Below, piece after piece: positions 16,569 to 24,826 of a stretch of DNA of 64,000 nt (within the stretch, counting starts at the first letter, position 1; every line of letters begins with the position of its first letter). The translations under genes and the position numbers were made by a program. The DNA comes from CAXXIC01 sp049315325 (GTDB lineage Bacteria > Bacteroidota > Bacteroidia > Bacteroidales > UBA7332). Where the stretch lies: assembly GCA_049315325.1 (NCBI GenBank), contig JBMOKJ010000001.1, positions 186,001-250,000 of the forward strand, written 5' to 3'. Under the pieces are notes generated by a model, which was not told the DNA's origin, did not search any database, and saw nothing but the letters and a program-made list of their open reading frames with translations.

Positions 16569-17984
16569 TTACTTCATTTCGTGTGTATCATCGTCGTCAG
16601 AAGATTCACTAAATAGCGTTCCTGACATTTCTTTGATTTTTTTTCCTAATTTATTCCATGTTCCTTCTGATGGGGGTTTCGGGGGTTTCGGAGCTTTTCC
16701 TTTTTTCTCTTCTTTTTCTTTCTTCTCCTCAGGTTTTCTACTAACTACTGACTCAACTATAGGTTCGTCCTCAGTGCTGAAATCGAGAACGCTCACTGTG
16801 GCTGGTACGTGATGCACTTTTACGCAGTTTTTGAGTCCGCTCGACAATATACCCAATACCACTGAATAAGCAGGATTTTGCATGGTTTCGCTCGATGCCG
16901 ATGAGTTGAAAATGGAACGGTTTGTTGCGCTTTTTTTGGCTTCTATTCCTGTGATATTTTTGATTAAATCGCCTAAGTTGCGAAGTTGCGATGCGCCACC
17001 AGTGTAATAAATTCCAGCTCCAAGACTTTTCCCAAAACCAGAATTTTCGATTTGTGCCCAAACGTTCTGAACGATTTCGGTCATACGCGCTTCGATGATG
17101 TTATTGAGTGTATGCAGTTCGATTGATGGTTCGTCGATGGTTCCGAGGTTGCGTGGTTTAAACACTTTGTTATCGGCATCAGGATTGAAAATGGCACTAC
17201 CGAACGAGGTTTTCAACTTTTCTGCATCCACTTCGAGCAAATTGGCGCTGCAAATGTCTTTGGTCACCACATTTCCACCAAACGGAATGACCGCCAAATG
17301 ACGCAACAAACCATCTTTGTAGATCGTGACCGAAGTTGTTCCCGCACCGAAATCAATCAAAGCACACCCTAGAATTTTGTCTGCATCCGAAAGCAGCAAC
17401 GATGCCGAAGACATTTGTGCAATCGGCATTCCACACACGTCGATGTTGGTTTTATCCTCGATGGCACGCGAAATATTGCGTTTGAGCGAAGAGCGGCCCA
17501 CAATCAGTCTGACATTGGCTTCAATCTCTTCACAAGCCACACCGACAGGGTTAATTTCGGTCTTTTTTGCGTCGAGTTTATATTCGTTTGGAATCACTTC
17601 CAGCACTTCGATATTTTCGTCCACCGCATAGTCGTAGCACTCGTCGATAATCGATTCGATGATTTTTTCGTTGACAAACTCTTCGTTTGCAAACGTGCGC
17701 GACACTTGATGATTCAGCGTGTGAATCGATTGACCTGAAACGCCGACATAAACTCTCAACAGCTTATTGGGCTGAATGCGTGCATCGAGTTTTTGCAAAA
17801 TTTGCTTGACGTTGTTCGTTGTCTCTTCGAGGTTGTGGATGTTTCCTCTACGAATGCAGGTTTGCGAGTCGATTTTCTCGACAGCTACCACTTCGAGGGT
17901 TGCATCAGGTCGTTTCCAACCAATCATTCCTACAATCTTAGAAGAGCCTAAGTCGATGGCCGCGATGTACTCTTTGGGTTCCAT
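16569..17984 (-). CDS. ftsA: Cell division protein FtsA
   Basis: FtsA is the actin-like protein that ties FtsZ to the inner membrane. The N terminus AAIDLGSSKIVGMIG is the phosphate-1 loop, and GAGTTSVTIYKDG and YTGGASQLRNL are the later nucleotide motifs. After about residue 415 comes a lysine/proline-rich linker (KEKEEKKGKAPKPPKPP). An amphipathic helix follows (WNKLGKKIKEMSGTLF), the likely membrane anchor. Length 471. The gene is 10 bases downstream of ftsQ. Confidence 0.96.
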   Translation of the reverse strand: MEPKEYIAAIDLGSSKIVGMIGWKRPDATLEVVAVEKIDSQTCIRRGNIHNLEETTNNVKQILQKLDARIQPNKLLRVYVGVSGQSIHTLNHQVSRTFANEEFVNEKIIESIIDECYDYAVDENIEVLEVIPNEYKLDAKKTEINPVGVACEEIEANVRLIVGRSSLKRNISRAIEDKTNIDVCGMPIAQMSSASLLLSDADKILGCALIDFGAGTTSVTIYKDGLLRHLAVIPFGGNVVTKDICSANLLEVDAEKLKTSFGSAIFNPDADNKVFKPRNLGTIDEPSIELHTLNNIIEARMTEIVQNVWAQIENSGFGKSLGAGIYYTGGASQLRNLGDLIKNITGIEAKKSATNRSIFNSSASSETMQNPAYSVVLGILSSGLKNCVKVHHVPATVSVLDFSTEDEPIVESVVSRKPEEKKEKEEKKGKAPKPPKPPSEGTWNKLGKKIKEMSGTLFSESSDDDDTHEMK

Positions 17985-17994
17985 AAGTCTAATT

Positions 17995-18726
17995 TTAATT
18001 TGCAGAACAGATTACCTGTCCGTTGTATCGTAAGTTAATTGTTTTGTATTTGTTCCAACCAAAACGGTTGCATCCGTCGAGGTAAAATGCGCGCAGATTG
18101 TTCATTTTAAGTTTAAAATCACCTAACTGTCCTATCACTATGCGCTGGCTTCCGACCGTCGGAATGAGCGTGATGTCGTGGGTTTTCTGCACATCAATTT
18201 GTTGAATTTGAGCATTCCACAATGAATCGTTACGCAAAAATAGTGCAAATTTGTATAATTCACCCTCTGCAAACTGTTTTTCTATGTATCCCGAAGCAAT
18301 TGTCAGCCTTGCGGAGTAATTCGTCGACACGGGCATCGCTTTCCCGTCTTTGTCGATGTAGAAATTGCCAAAAAACGACATGATGCGCAAAATCGGAATC
18401 CGTTGCTCGATTTGCAGTTTCAGTTTGTGGTCGTTGGTTTTGAAACACTCCACTTTACGAATCAACGGATTTCGGCGAATGCAATCTTCGATGGCTTCCG
18501 TATTAATTTCTCCCATAGGCTGTCCAGTCGGCATCAATCCAGCTTCAGTAATCAGTTTCACAACTTCCACTTTGTCGATAAAATGGACTTCGTTGACATC
18601 GGCAATCTCAATTTTGAGTTCGGAGCAAACTTCACCACGAGGTGTTTGATAAGACCAAATCGCCGCGGAAATAACGTATCCGAGCAGCAACAAAATGCTG
18701 GTGATTTTAAGAATTTTAAGAATCAT
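17995..18726 (-). CDS. ftsQ: Cell division protein FtsQ
   Basis: FtsQ is a single-pass membrane protein of the divisome. One transmembrane helix (about residues 6-24) is followed by a POTRA-like region with VHFIDKVEVVKLI and CIRRNPLIRKVECF, and then the beta domain. The 243-residue length is usual for Bacteroidota. Its ATG overlaps the murC stop codon (ATGA, bases 18723-18726), so the two are translationally coupled. The sequence is weakly conserved, and the position between murC and ftsA secures the call. Confidence 0.93.
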   Translation of the reverse strand: MILKILKITSILLLLGYVISAAIWSYQTPRGEVCSELKIEIADVNEVHFIDKVEVVKLITEAGLMPTGQPMGEINTEAIEDCIRRNPLIRKVECFKTNDHKLKLQIEQRIPILRIMSFFGNFYIDKDGKAMPVSTNYSARLTIASGYIEKQFAEGELYKFALFLRNDSLWNAQIQQIDVQKTHDITLIPTVGSQRIVIGQLGDFKLKMNNLRAFYLDGCNRFGWNKYKTINLRYNGQVICSAN

Positions 18727-20096
18727 TTAGTCAGAATTTCTTGAATTTTGGGAATAAAAGTGTCAATGTCGCCTGCACCGAGGGTCATCACCACGTCGTA
18801 ATCTCCTTTGGCGAAAACGTCGAGCAGTTCACTTTTTAGACATAACGTCTTTTTCGGTGCTGTCACCAAGTCGAAAATCAACTGCGAAGTGACTCCTTCC
18901 ATCGGCAATTCGCGTGCCGGATAGATGTCGAGCAGAATCAGCTCGTCGGCGAGTGAAAGGCTTTCGGCAAACTCGCGGTAAAAGTCATTTGTGCGACTAA
19001 ATAAGTGCGGTTGGAAAATGACGGTCAATTTGCGGTCGGGATACAACTGCTTGAGCGACGAAATGCTCGCTTTCACCTCTTCGGGGTGGTGCGCGTAGTC
19101 GTCGAGCAGCACGAATTTATCTGATTTCACATAAAAGTCGAACCGACGTTTGGCGCCGCCGTAGCTTTTCATTCCGCTGCGGAGTTCATCTGCCGATGCG
19201 CCGTTCAACCACGCCAAAGCCATCGCTGCAATGCCGTTTTCGATGTTGATGCGAACGGGTACTCCGAGCTCAACATTGGTGACCGTTTCAGTTGGCGTAA
19301 CGAAGTCAAACAGAATCGTTCCGATGCCAATTCGCACATTTTCAGCATGAAAATCACCCTCTTCAATCGAATAACTGTAGAGTTTCACCCCTTCTTGCAA
19401 ATCGGGTTGCACGGTGATTCCCTTTTTCATCACAAGGCAACCGCCCGGCTGAATCAGCGAAGTGAAGATGCGGAAACTTTCGAGGTACGCCTCTTCGGTG
19501 CCGTAAATATCGAGGTGGTCGGGGTCGGACGAGGTGATGGCCGCCATGTAAGGCTGCAACCAGTGAAACGAGCGGTCGTATTCGTCGGCTTCGATCACGG
19601 TGAGGTCGCTCTTCTCCGAAAGCATAAGGTTGCTGTCGTAGTTTTTGAGAATGCCTCCTAGAAATGCGTTGCAATCGACCGACGATTGCTTGAGCAAATG
19701 CGCCGTCATGGTCGAAGTGGTGGTTTTGCCGTGCGTGCCTGCCACGCAGATGCCGCGGTCGGTTTTGGTGATTTCACCCAACACTTCGGCACGCTTCACC
19801 ATCCAAAAGCCGTTGTCGCGAAAATAGGTCAGCTCCGAATGGTCTTCAGGCACAGCGGGAGTGCGCACCACGATGGTGTTCTCCACATCGCGGCAATAGT
19901 TGGGAATGAGCGAAGCGTTGTCTTCGAAATGTATGTCAGCTCCTTCAGCTATCAATTGGCGGGTGAGTTCGGTAGCGGTTTTGTCGTATCCGCCCACTTT
20001 TTTCCCTTTTGCCAGAAAATAGCGAACCAACGCACTCATGCCGATGCCACCAGCACCCACGAAATAGACTGAAGTGATGTTTTTTAAGTTTTTCAT
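18723..20096 (-). CDS. murC: UDP-N-acetylmuramate--L-alanine ligase
   Basis: MurC adds L-alanine to UDP-MurNAc, the first step of the peptide stem. The dinucleotide-fold start VYFVGAGGIGMSALVRY and the ATP loop GTHGKTTTSTM (about residue 120) are clear. The ligase domain shows VIEADEYDRSFHWL and LLDDYAHHPEEV. Length 457. GC content and codon use match the rest of the dcw genes. In relatives murC directly follows murG, while here 3.4 kb of other genes separate them. Confidence 0.97.
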   Translation of the reverse strand: MKNLKNITSVYFVGAGGIGMSALVRYFLAKGKKVGGYDKTATELTRQLIAEGADIHFEDNASLIPNYCRDVENTIVVRTPAVPEDHSELTYFRDNGFWMVKRAEVLGEITKTDRGICVAGTHGKTTTSTMTAHLLKQSSVDCNAFLGGILKNYDSNLMLSEKSDLTVIEADEYDRSFHWLQPYMAAITSSDPDHLDIYGTEEAYLESFRIFTSLIQPGGCLVMKKGITVQPDLQEGVKLYSYSIEEGDFHAENVRIGIGTILFDFVTPTETVTNVELGVPVRINIENGIAAMALAWLNGASADELRSGMKSYGGAKRRFDFYVKSDKFVLLDDYAHHPEEVKASISSLKQLYPDRKLTVIFQPHLFSRTNDFYREFAESLSLADELILLDIYPARELPMEGVTSQLIFDLVTAPKKTLCLKSELLDVFAKGDYDVVMTLGAGDIDTFIPKIQEILTK

Positions 20097-20125
20097 TTTA
20101 ATGAAAGTCTTTTAAATCCAATAAA

Positions 20126-20608
20126 TTAGATGAAATCTGAGTCCGAATAAACAAACCATCCATCTCCTTGCCCCCAATAATCTATTAATTTGTCATAATT
20201 GGAGCGTTTATGTCTGTCTTTAATTTCCCCTTTAGAATCACACGGTGCATAAACTAATTGAACAACTCTTAACGTTGAAATATTCCAACCATTAGAAATA
20301 TTAAAAGTAATCCAATAACTCTTTTGGCAATTTAAATTTGGATTTCTAGAAAACTCAATGCTTCCTACTCCTAGATTTTCTAACGAATTTTTTGTTTTTG
20401 AATCTAAACTATCAATTGATAAAATAAACTCTGATTTACCATCCCATTTGATTAAATAATTTTGTTCGATAGTCTGTACTATGTTGTTTAAAATGACTCT
20501 GTTTTTGTCGAACTTATCGTTATTCTCAGCAAAAATCTTTTCATAATTTGGACTGCAATTAGTCAAACCAACGATTGTGATCATCAAAATAAATGCAATT
20601 CTTTTCAT
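20126..20608 (-). CDS. Small predicted lipoprotein of unknown function
   Basis: I do not recognise this 160-residue product. It opens with MKRIAFILMITIVGLTNCSP, a lipoprotein signal with the lipobox LTNC. The mature part shows no motif I can name; it has two further cysteines and a tyrosine/tryptophan-rich end (YWGQGDGWFVYSDSDF). The gene is AT-rich compared with its neighbours murC and the exonuclease, and interrupts the normal dcw order, which suggests late insertion. It resembles in style the lipoprotein gene at 1421-1888. Confidence 0.7.
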   Translation of the reverse strand: MKRIAFILMITIVGLTNCSPNYEKIFAENNDKFDKNRVILNNIVQTIEQNYLIKWDGKSEFILSIDSLDSKTKNSLENLGVGSIEFSRNPNLNCQKSYWITFNISNGWNISTLRVVQLVYAPCDSKGEIKDRHKRSNYDKLIDYWGQGDGWFVYSDSDFI

Positions 20609-20617
20609 TTGTTTTAT

Positions 20618-21358
20618 CTATCGTTTTGCTATTTCCACATTCCCTTCCTCAATAAGCGGCAATCCATTGAAGCGATGGAAAAGCTGAGCCGTTGCCAGCA
20701 CATCTTTTTCGCAATAGGTGGCAATGCGTTGCACATCGTTTTCACCATAATAAACCGATGCCACTTGGCTGCCGTCGATGTCGTCCTTCGGTGTGGGAAT
20801 GCCAAACACGGCGGTGAGCAGTTTCAGCGCAGTGTAGTTTTTGTAATCGCCAAAGCGCCACATTTCGAGCGTATCGATAAAGCGCACTTCCCACGGTTTT
20901 TTACCGGCAATGTCGAGCACGGGCGGCAGAGCAACACCATTAATCAACATACGGCGGGCGATGTACGGAATGTCAAACTCCTTGATGTTGTGTCCGCAAA
21001 TGTTGTGGTCGGACGTGAAGGTTTTCTGAATCAACGTCGCAAAATCGAGCAACAGCGCCTTTTCGTCGTCGCCGGCAAATGATTTCAATCGTATGAACTT
21101 TTCGCCTTCTCTGAAAAAGACCAACCCCACCGAGATGCAGACAATTCTACCAAATTCGGCATAAATCCCTGCTTCCTGACTGTACGCAGCGGCGGCATCC
21201 ATATCTTCGGGGTAGCGGTCGGGCATACGGCGGCGTTGCGCTTCGAATTTCTCTGCCCATAGCTTCTGCAATTCGTACGACATGTCCGACAGCGCAGCGG
21301 TTTGCGGCACAGTCTCGATGTCGAGAAACAGAATTTTGTCTATTTGGTAGGTTGGCAT
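20618..21358 (-). CDS. Predicted 3'-5' exonuclease (DnaQ/PolB-like fold)
   Basis: The 246-residue protein has the DEDD exonuclease pattern. LFLDIETVPQ (about residues 10-19) supplies the first D and E, GHNIKEFDIPYIARRM the second D, and YCEKDVLATAQLF the YxxxD motif III. It matches the PolB-associated exonuclease-like family of Bacteroidota, whose in vivo substrate is not known. The start codon lies 15 bases from the edge of the GxxExxY repeat cassette, so any promoter must lie in or beyond that cassette. Confidence 0.88.
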   Translation of the reverse strand: MPTYQIDKILFLDIETVPQTAALSDMSYELQKLWAEKFEAQRRRMPDRYPEDMDAAAAYSQEAGIYAEFGRIVCISVGLVFFREGEKFIRLKSFAGDDEKALLLDFATLIQKTFTSDHNICGHNIKEFDIPYIARRMLINGVALPPVLDIAGKKPWEVRFIDTLEMWRFGDYKNYTALKLLTAVFGIPTPKDDIDGSQVASVYYGENDVQRIATYCEKDVLATAQLFHRFNGLPLIEEGNVEIAKR

Positions 21359-21372
21359 AATATTTTGAATTT

Positions 21373-21492
21373 TAACCGCAGAGGACGCTGAGTTTTGCGC
21401 AGAGTACCGCAGAGGTTGTTTTGTTGATTGTTAAATCTTTTTTTAACGATTTTACTTTTTTCTCTTTTTCCCTTTGCGGTTCTCTGCGGTTA
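21373..21492. repeat. Palindromic CCGCAGAG unit, left flank of GxxExxY gene
   Basis: The 120-bp unit starts with TAACCGCAGAG (21373-21383) and ends with the exact complement CTCTGCGGTTA (21482-21492). The inner part repeats CGCAGAG and CTTTGCGGTT motifs. Its first 22 bases and a 17-base inner block are identical to the right-hand unit. Confidence 0.85.
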
Positions 21493-21497
21493 AATAT

Positions 21498-21878
21498 TTA
21501 TAGTCTGTTTGCAACTCTTTTCAATCCTTCTACTAAGCGAAGAACATTGAAATTCATCAATAATCCCAATTTACATCCTGACAATTTCAGATAAGTTAGA
21601 ACCTGAGCAAGATGAACATCAGTGATCGCTTCAACAGCTTTTAGTTCCACAATAACTTTATCTTCAACAATTAAATCTAAACGATAACCAATGTCTAATT
21701 TTACTTCTTTGTAGACCAAAGGCAAAGGTTTCTCCTTCTCTACTTTTAATCCCGATTTCCTTAATTCATAAAATAGACATTCTGAATATGCACTTTCCAA
21801 TAATCCTGGACCAAGAGCTTTGTGTACCTCTATGGCGCAACCAATTATTTTATCTGATATTTCGTTTTCAGTCATCAT
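21498..21878 (-). CDS. GxxExxY family protein
   Basis: The 126-residue product carries the motif that names the family: G25-L-L-E28-S-A-Y31, preceded by CAIEVHKALGP. Further typical parts are LPLVYKEVKLDIGYRLDLIV, VELKAVEAI and LLMNFNV. The arrangement of conserved D, E and K residues (GYRLDLIV...VIVELKA) recalls a PD-(D/E)XK nuclease core, which is inference. The gene is bracketed on both sides by palindromic repeats of about 120 bp and has no conserved partner. The function of the family is not established. Confidence 0.92.
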   Translation of the reverse strand: MMTENEISDKIIGCAIEVHKALGPGLLESAYSECLFYELRKSGLKVEKEKPLPLVYKEVKLDIGYRLDLIVEDKVIVELKAVEAITDVHLAQVLTYLKLSGCKLGLLMNFNVLRLVEGLKRVANRL

Positions 21879-21889
21879 TGTCTTTATTT

Positions 21890-22006
21890 AACCGCAGAGG
21901 ACGCTGAGTTGTAGCGCAGAGTACTGCGGAGCTTTTTATAATAAATTCTATTTTCTAATTTTTTTCTTTGCGGTTCTCTGCGCCTTCTCCGTGTTCTCTG
22001 CGGTTA
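21890..22006. repeat. Palindromic CCGCAGAG unit, right flank of GxxExxY gene
   Basis: It starts with TAACCGCAGAG (21890-21900) and ends with CTCTGCGGTTA (21996-22006). It is a direct repeat of the left-hand unit. The last three bases, read on the minus strand, are the TAA stop codon of the amidotransferase gene. Confidence 0.85.
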
Positions 22007-22714
22007 AGACTCTTTCACCATTGCATCCAGTAATTCATTCAGTACTTGCCGTGTTGTAGCGACGTGTTTTTTACTCTCTTCGAGAATGGTGGTTGGGAGC
22101 TGAATGTATTTCGTCACGTTGTCGAATTCAACATTGTCGCCTTCATCGAAGAATAGACGGATATGGTTGTCGCTTAACTCCAAGTGAAATTGCAACCCGA
22201 CCACATGATTGTCGTTCAGCGTAAAGCCCTGATTCGGACAACCAACCGACGAAAAGAGCGATTCAGCGCCTGTCGGAATGTCGAACATGTCGCCGTGCCA
22301 CTGCATCACGTAGAGCTGCTTTTTGTCAGCCAAAGATGGAAACAGCGGATGTGTTTCAAACTTCTTCTCCACCGGAAACCAGCCGATTTCTTTCTCTGGA
22401 CTTCGACCCACTTTGTGTCCCAACGCCCTCGAGATGAGTTGTGCGCCAAGACAAATGCCCAAAATCCGTTTATTTGCTCGAATGCAATCGGCAATGAATG
22501 CTTTCTCTTGCACAAGCCACGGAAATTCCGCCTCTTCGTCTACATTCATCGAGCCGCCCATCATAATCAGAAAATCAAAACTATCCAGTGACGGTAGTTT
22601 CCAATCCGCCTCCCAAAATAGTGTTTCGGTGAGCGAATGGCCGTGATGCTTAATCCAAGGCTCAATCATGCCCAAGCCTTCGAATTGCAGGTGTCGCAGT
22701 GCGTGAAATTTCAT
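22004..22714 (-). CDS. Class I glutamine amidotransferase
   Basis: This 236-residue GATase domain protein resembles the stand-alone GuaA-like family. The nucleophile elbow ILGICLGAQLIS places Cys near residue 88. VVGLQFHLELS gives the histidine and glutamate of the triad (near 177). The N-terminal FHALRHLQFEGLGMIEPWI is typical of the family. Acceptor and pathway are unknown. The stop codon is the first triplet of the flanking repeat, so the repeat abuts the gene exactly. Confidence 0.88.
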   Translation of the reverse strand: MKFHALRHLQFEGLGMIEPWIKHHGHSLTETLFWEADWKLPSLDSFDFLIMMGGSMNVDEEAEFPWLVQEKAFIADCIRANKRILGICLGAQLISRALGHKVGRSPEKEIGWFPVEKKFETHPLFPSLADKKQLYVMQWHGDMFDIPTGAESLFSSVGCPNQGFTLNDNHVVGLQFHLELSDNHIRLFFDEGDNVEFDNVTKYIQLPTTILEESKKHVATTRQVLNELLDAMVKES

Positions 22715-22725
22715 TTGATTATAAA

Positions 22726-23490
22726 TTAATACTCAATATTTATAACTTGCCAATTTCTGTTTTTATCTCTTTCAAGCAACACATTTACAGTAATACTTTT
22801 CTTTCTACCAATTACTTTAATTATATATTTTGCAGTTGAATGTTCATTCTCTGTTGTAAATTGTGCATTAGGAAAACTCCCAAAATCTTCAACACCTCCA
22901 ACTTCGTCATTTATAGTTTTATTCTTTTGAATTCCACTAATGCCTGCTTTGTAAGATTCTGAATTCATTATTTGTTTTTTAATCAAAATTTCATACGTAA
23001 AAAGATAAAAAAATGCGCCGATTCCAATGAATGCGAATACTCTATATATCAACTTGGATTGATTTGGATTTTGTAAGACTACCGTTTTACAAACAGAGTC
23101 ACCAATTCTTTTTTTATCTTGACTAATCGCTAAAACAATGAATTCAACTGGCCAGATGATTATGAAAATATTTCTAGTAAATAGCTTCCAAAACGAAGGA
23201 TTTGAAAAGTCAACATCATCAGATTTTACAACAATACCCATTATCCATTTACCAATGCTAACACCATTTATTGAATCTTTAGCAAAGTAGAGTACCATTC
23301 CCGGAATCATAACAGTTAACATTACTGATTGAATTGATTCCAAATCATTATCCTCAAAGAAGGAAGCACCTTGAATTACAAAAATCAATGCAACCATTAA
23401 GAATGTCATGACAAAATGGTCAATCAAGAATGCCGCAATTCTTCTTTTCCTACTCGATTTGAGGTCCATTAGTTCAGAGTTTACTAACAT
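22726..23490 (-). CDS. RDD family membrane protein
   Basis: The 254-residue product starts with the RDD pattern: residues SSRKRRIAAFLIDHFVMTF, then GKWIMGIVV and later a third hydrophobic segment near FAFIGIGAFFYLFTYEI. The C-terminal part (about residues 180-254) is soluble and ends with ERDKNRNWQVINIEY, similar to small envelope domains. The function of RDD proteins is not defined here. The gene is AT-rich and lies between murG and the amidotransferase gene, breaking the usual murG-murC pairing. Confidence 0.8.
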   Translation of the reverse strand: MLVNSELMDLKSSRKRRIAAFLIDHFVMTFLMVALIFVIQGASFFEDNDLESIQSVMLTVMIPGMVLYFAKDSINGVSIGKWIMGIVVKSDDVDFSNPSFWKLFTRNIFIIIWPVEFIVLAISQDKKRIGDSVCKTVVLQNPNQSKLIYRVFAFIGIGAFFYLFTYEILIKKQIMNSESYKAGISGIQKNKTINDEVGGVEDFGSFPNAQFTTENEHSTAKYIIKVIGRKKSITVNVLLERDKNRNWQVINIEY

Positions 23491-23499
23491 TTTCTGTTC

Positions 23500-24603
23500 C
23501 TATTTTATCAGTTTCAGCACCTCTTCGGCGATGCGTTTTGCTGAGTCGTGTTGCGCTAAAAGCAGAATATTTTTACCTAAATTAGCCATTTTCTCGGGTT
23601 GGTTGATGAGAGACAAAGCTGCGTCCACCAACTGATCTCGGGCATCGATGTCTTTGATCATCACTGCCGCATTTTTCGTCGTTAATGCTTGAGCGTTATG
23701 CGTTTGGTGGTCTTCTGCCACGTTGGGCGAAGGCACGAGAATGACCGGTTTTCCCAGCAGACAGAACTCGGAAATCGAACCCGCTCCTGCACGCGAAATA
23801 ATCAAATCAGCCACGGAGTATGCCAGACCCATCCGACTGATAAAGGCAGTGAGGTGCACATTTTTCGGATTCACGGTTTTTAGCGAGGCCTCGGCATCTT
23901 CGAAGTAGTATTTCCCTGTTTGCCAAATCACCTGCACGTCCGATTCCGAAATGGTTGTAAGCTTGGCGATGATGCTCTGATTCACAGTCCGTGCTCCGAG
24001 GCTGCCGCCTACTACGAGAATGGTCTTTTTCGCAGGATCGAGTTTGAAATACTCAACTGCTTCGGCACGTTTGTCTTCTTTAGTAAACAGATCCTGACGA
24101 ACAGGATTCCCTGTCAGAATGATTTTGTCTTTCGGGAAAAAGCGTTCCATTTTGTCATACGCCACGCAGATTTTAGATGCATTCTTTGCCAATATTTTGT
24201 TGGTGACTCCGGCATACGAGTTTTGCTCCTGCAACAAAGTCGGAACGCCCTGCATAGATGCGATGCGCAACGTCGGTCCGCTTGCATAACCACCCACTCC
24301 CACCGCCACATCGGGTCGGAATTTTCGCACGGCGAACCATCCTTTCAACATACTTTTTGTCAAACGATAGATCACTTGTACGTTGTTGAACATGTTTTTT
24401 CGGTCGAAACCGCTCACTGGCAATCCCACAATGGGGTAACCTGCGGCAGGCACTTTCTCCATCTCCATGCGGTTTTCGGCTCCGATAAAGAGAATTTCGG
24501 CATCGGGGCGAAGCTCTTTCACCGCGTTAGCAATCGAGATGGCGGGAAAAATGTGTCCGCCTGTGCCACCTCCGCTGATGACGACTCTTGGTTGTTTTTT
24601 CAT
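23500..24603 (-). CDS. murG: UDP-N-acetylglucosamine--N-acetylmuramyl-(pentapeptide) pyrophosphoryl-undecaprenol N-acetylglucosamine transferase
   Basis: MurG makes lipid II from lipid I at the inner face of the membrane. The N-terminal glycine loop SGGGTGGHIFPA and the donor-site segment SRAGAGSISEFCLLGKPVILVP (split across residues 275-297) are diagnostic. LVVGGSLGARTVN is the second glycine loop. Length 367 is normal. Upstream on the same strand, a perfect 27-bp inverted repeat separates it from ftsW. Confidence 0.97.
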   Translation of the reverse strand: MKKQPRVVISGGGTGGHIFPAISIANAVKELRPDAEILFIGAENRMEMEKVPAAGYPIVGLPVSGFDRKNMFNNVQVIYRLTKSMLKGWFAVRKFRPDVAVGVGGYASGPTLRIASMQGVPTLLQEQNSYAGVTNKILAKNASKICVAYDKMERFFPKDKIILTGNPVRQDLFTKEDKRAEAVEYFKLDPAKKTILVVGGSLGARTVNQSIIAKLTTISESDVQVIWQTGKYYFEDAEASLKTVNPKNVHLTAFISRMGLAYSVADLIISRAGAGSISEFCLLGKPVILVPSPNVAEDHQTHNAQALTTKNAAVMIKDIDARDQLVDAALSLINQPEKMANLGKNILLLAQHDSAKRIAEEVLKLIK

Positions 24604-24658
24604 TGTTCTTTTAAATTTTCAATACGAAGAAAATATGTTGGATAAATTCGTTTAATTC

Positions 24659-24775
24659 AGCCCCTAAATCCCCTCAAGGGGACTTCGGGTTTGTGCTGTA
24701 CAATTACTATTTATCAATGATTAACTTTAAAAAACCTCTCTTCGGCAAAAGTCCCCTTGAGGGGATTTAGGGGCT
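24659..24775. repeat. Perfect 27-bp inverted repeat between ftsW and murG
   Basis: The left arm 24659-24685 begins AGCCCCTAAATCCCC and ends AGGGGACTT. The right arm 24749-24775 is its exact reverse complement. The loop is 63 bases. Each arm is itself partly palindromic (CCCCTCAAGGGG). Related copies are at 4131-4153 and 28134-28240. Confidence 0.9.
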
Positions 24776-24826
24776 TTCGAATACATTGTTTTGTATAATA
24801 AATAAACCCTTTACGTTCAATCAATA

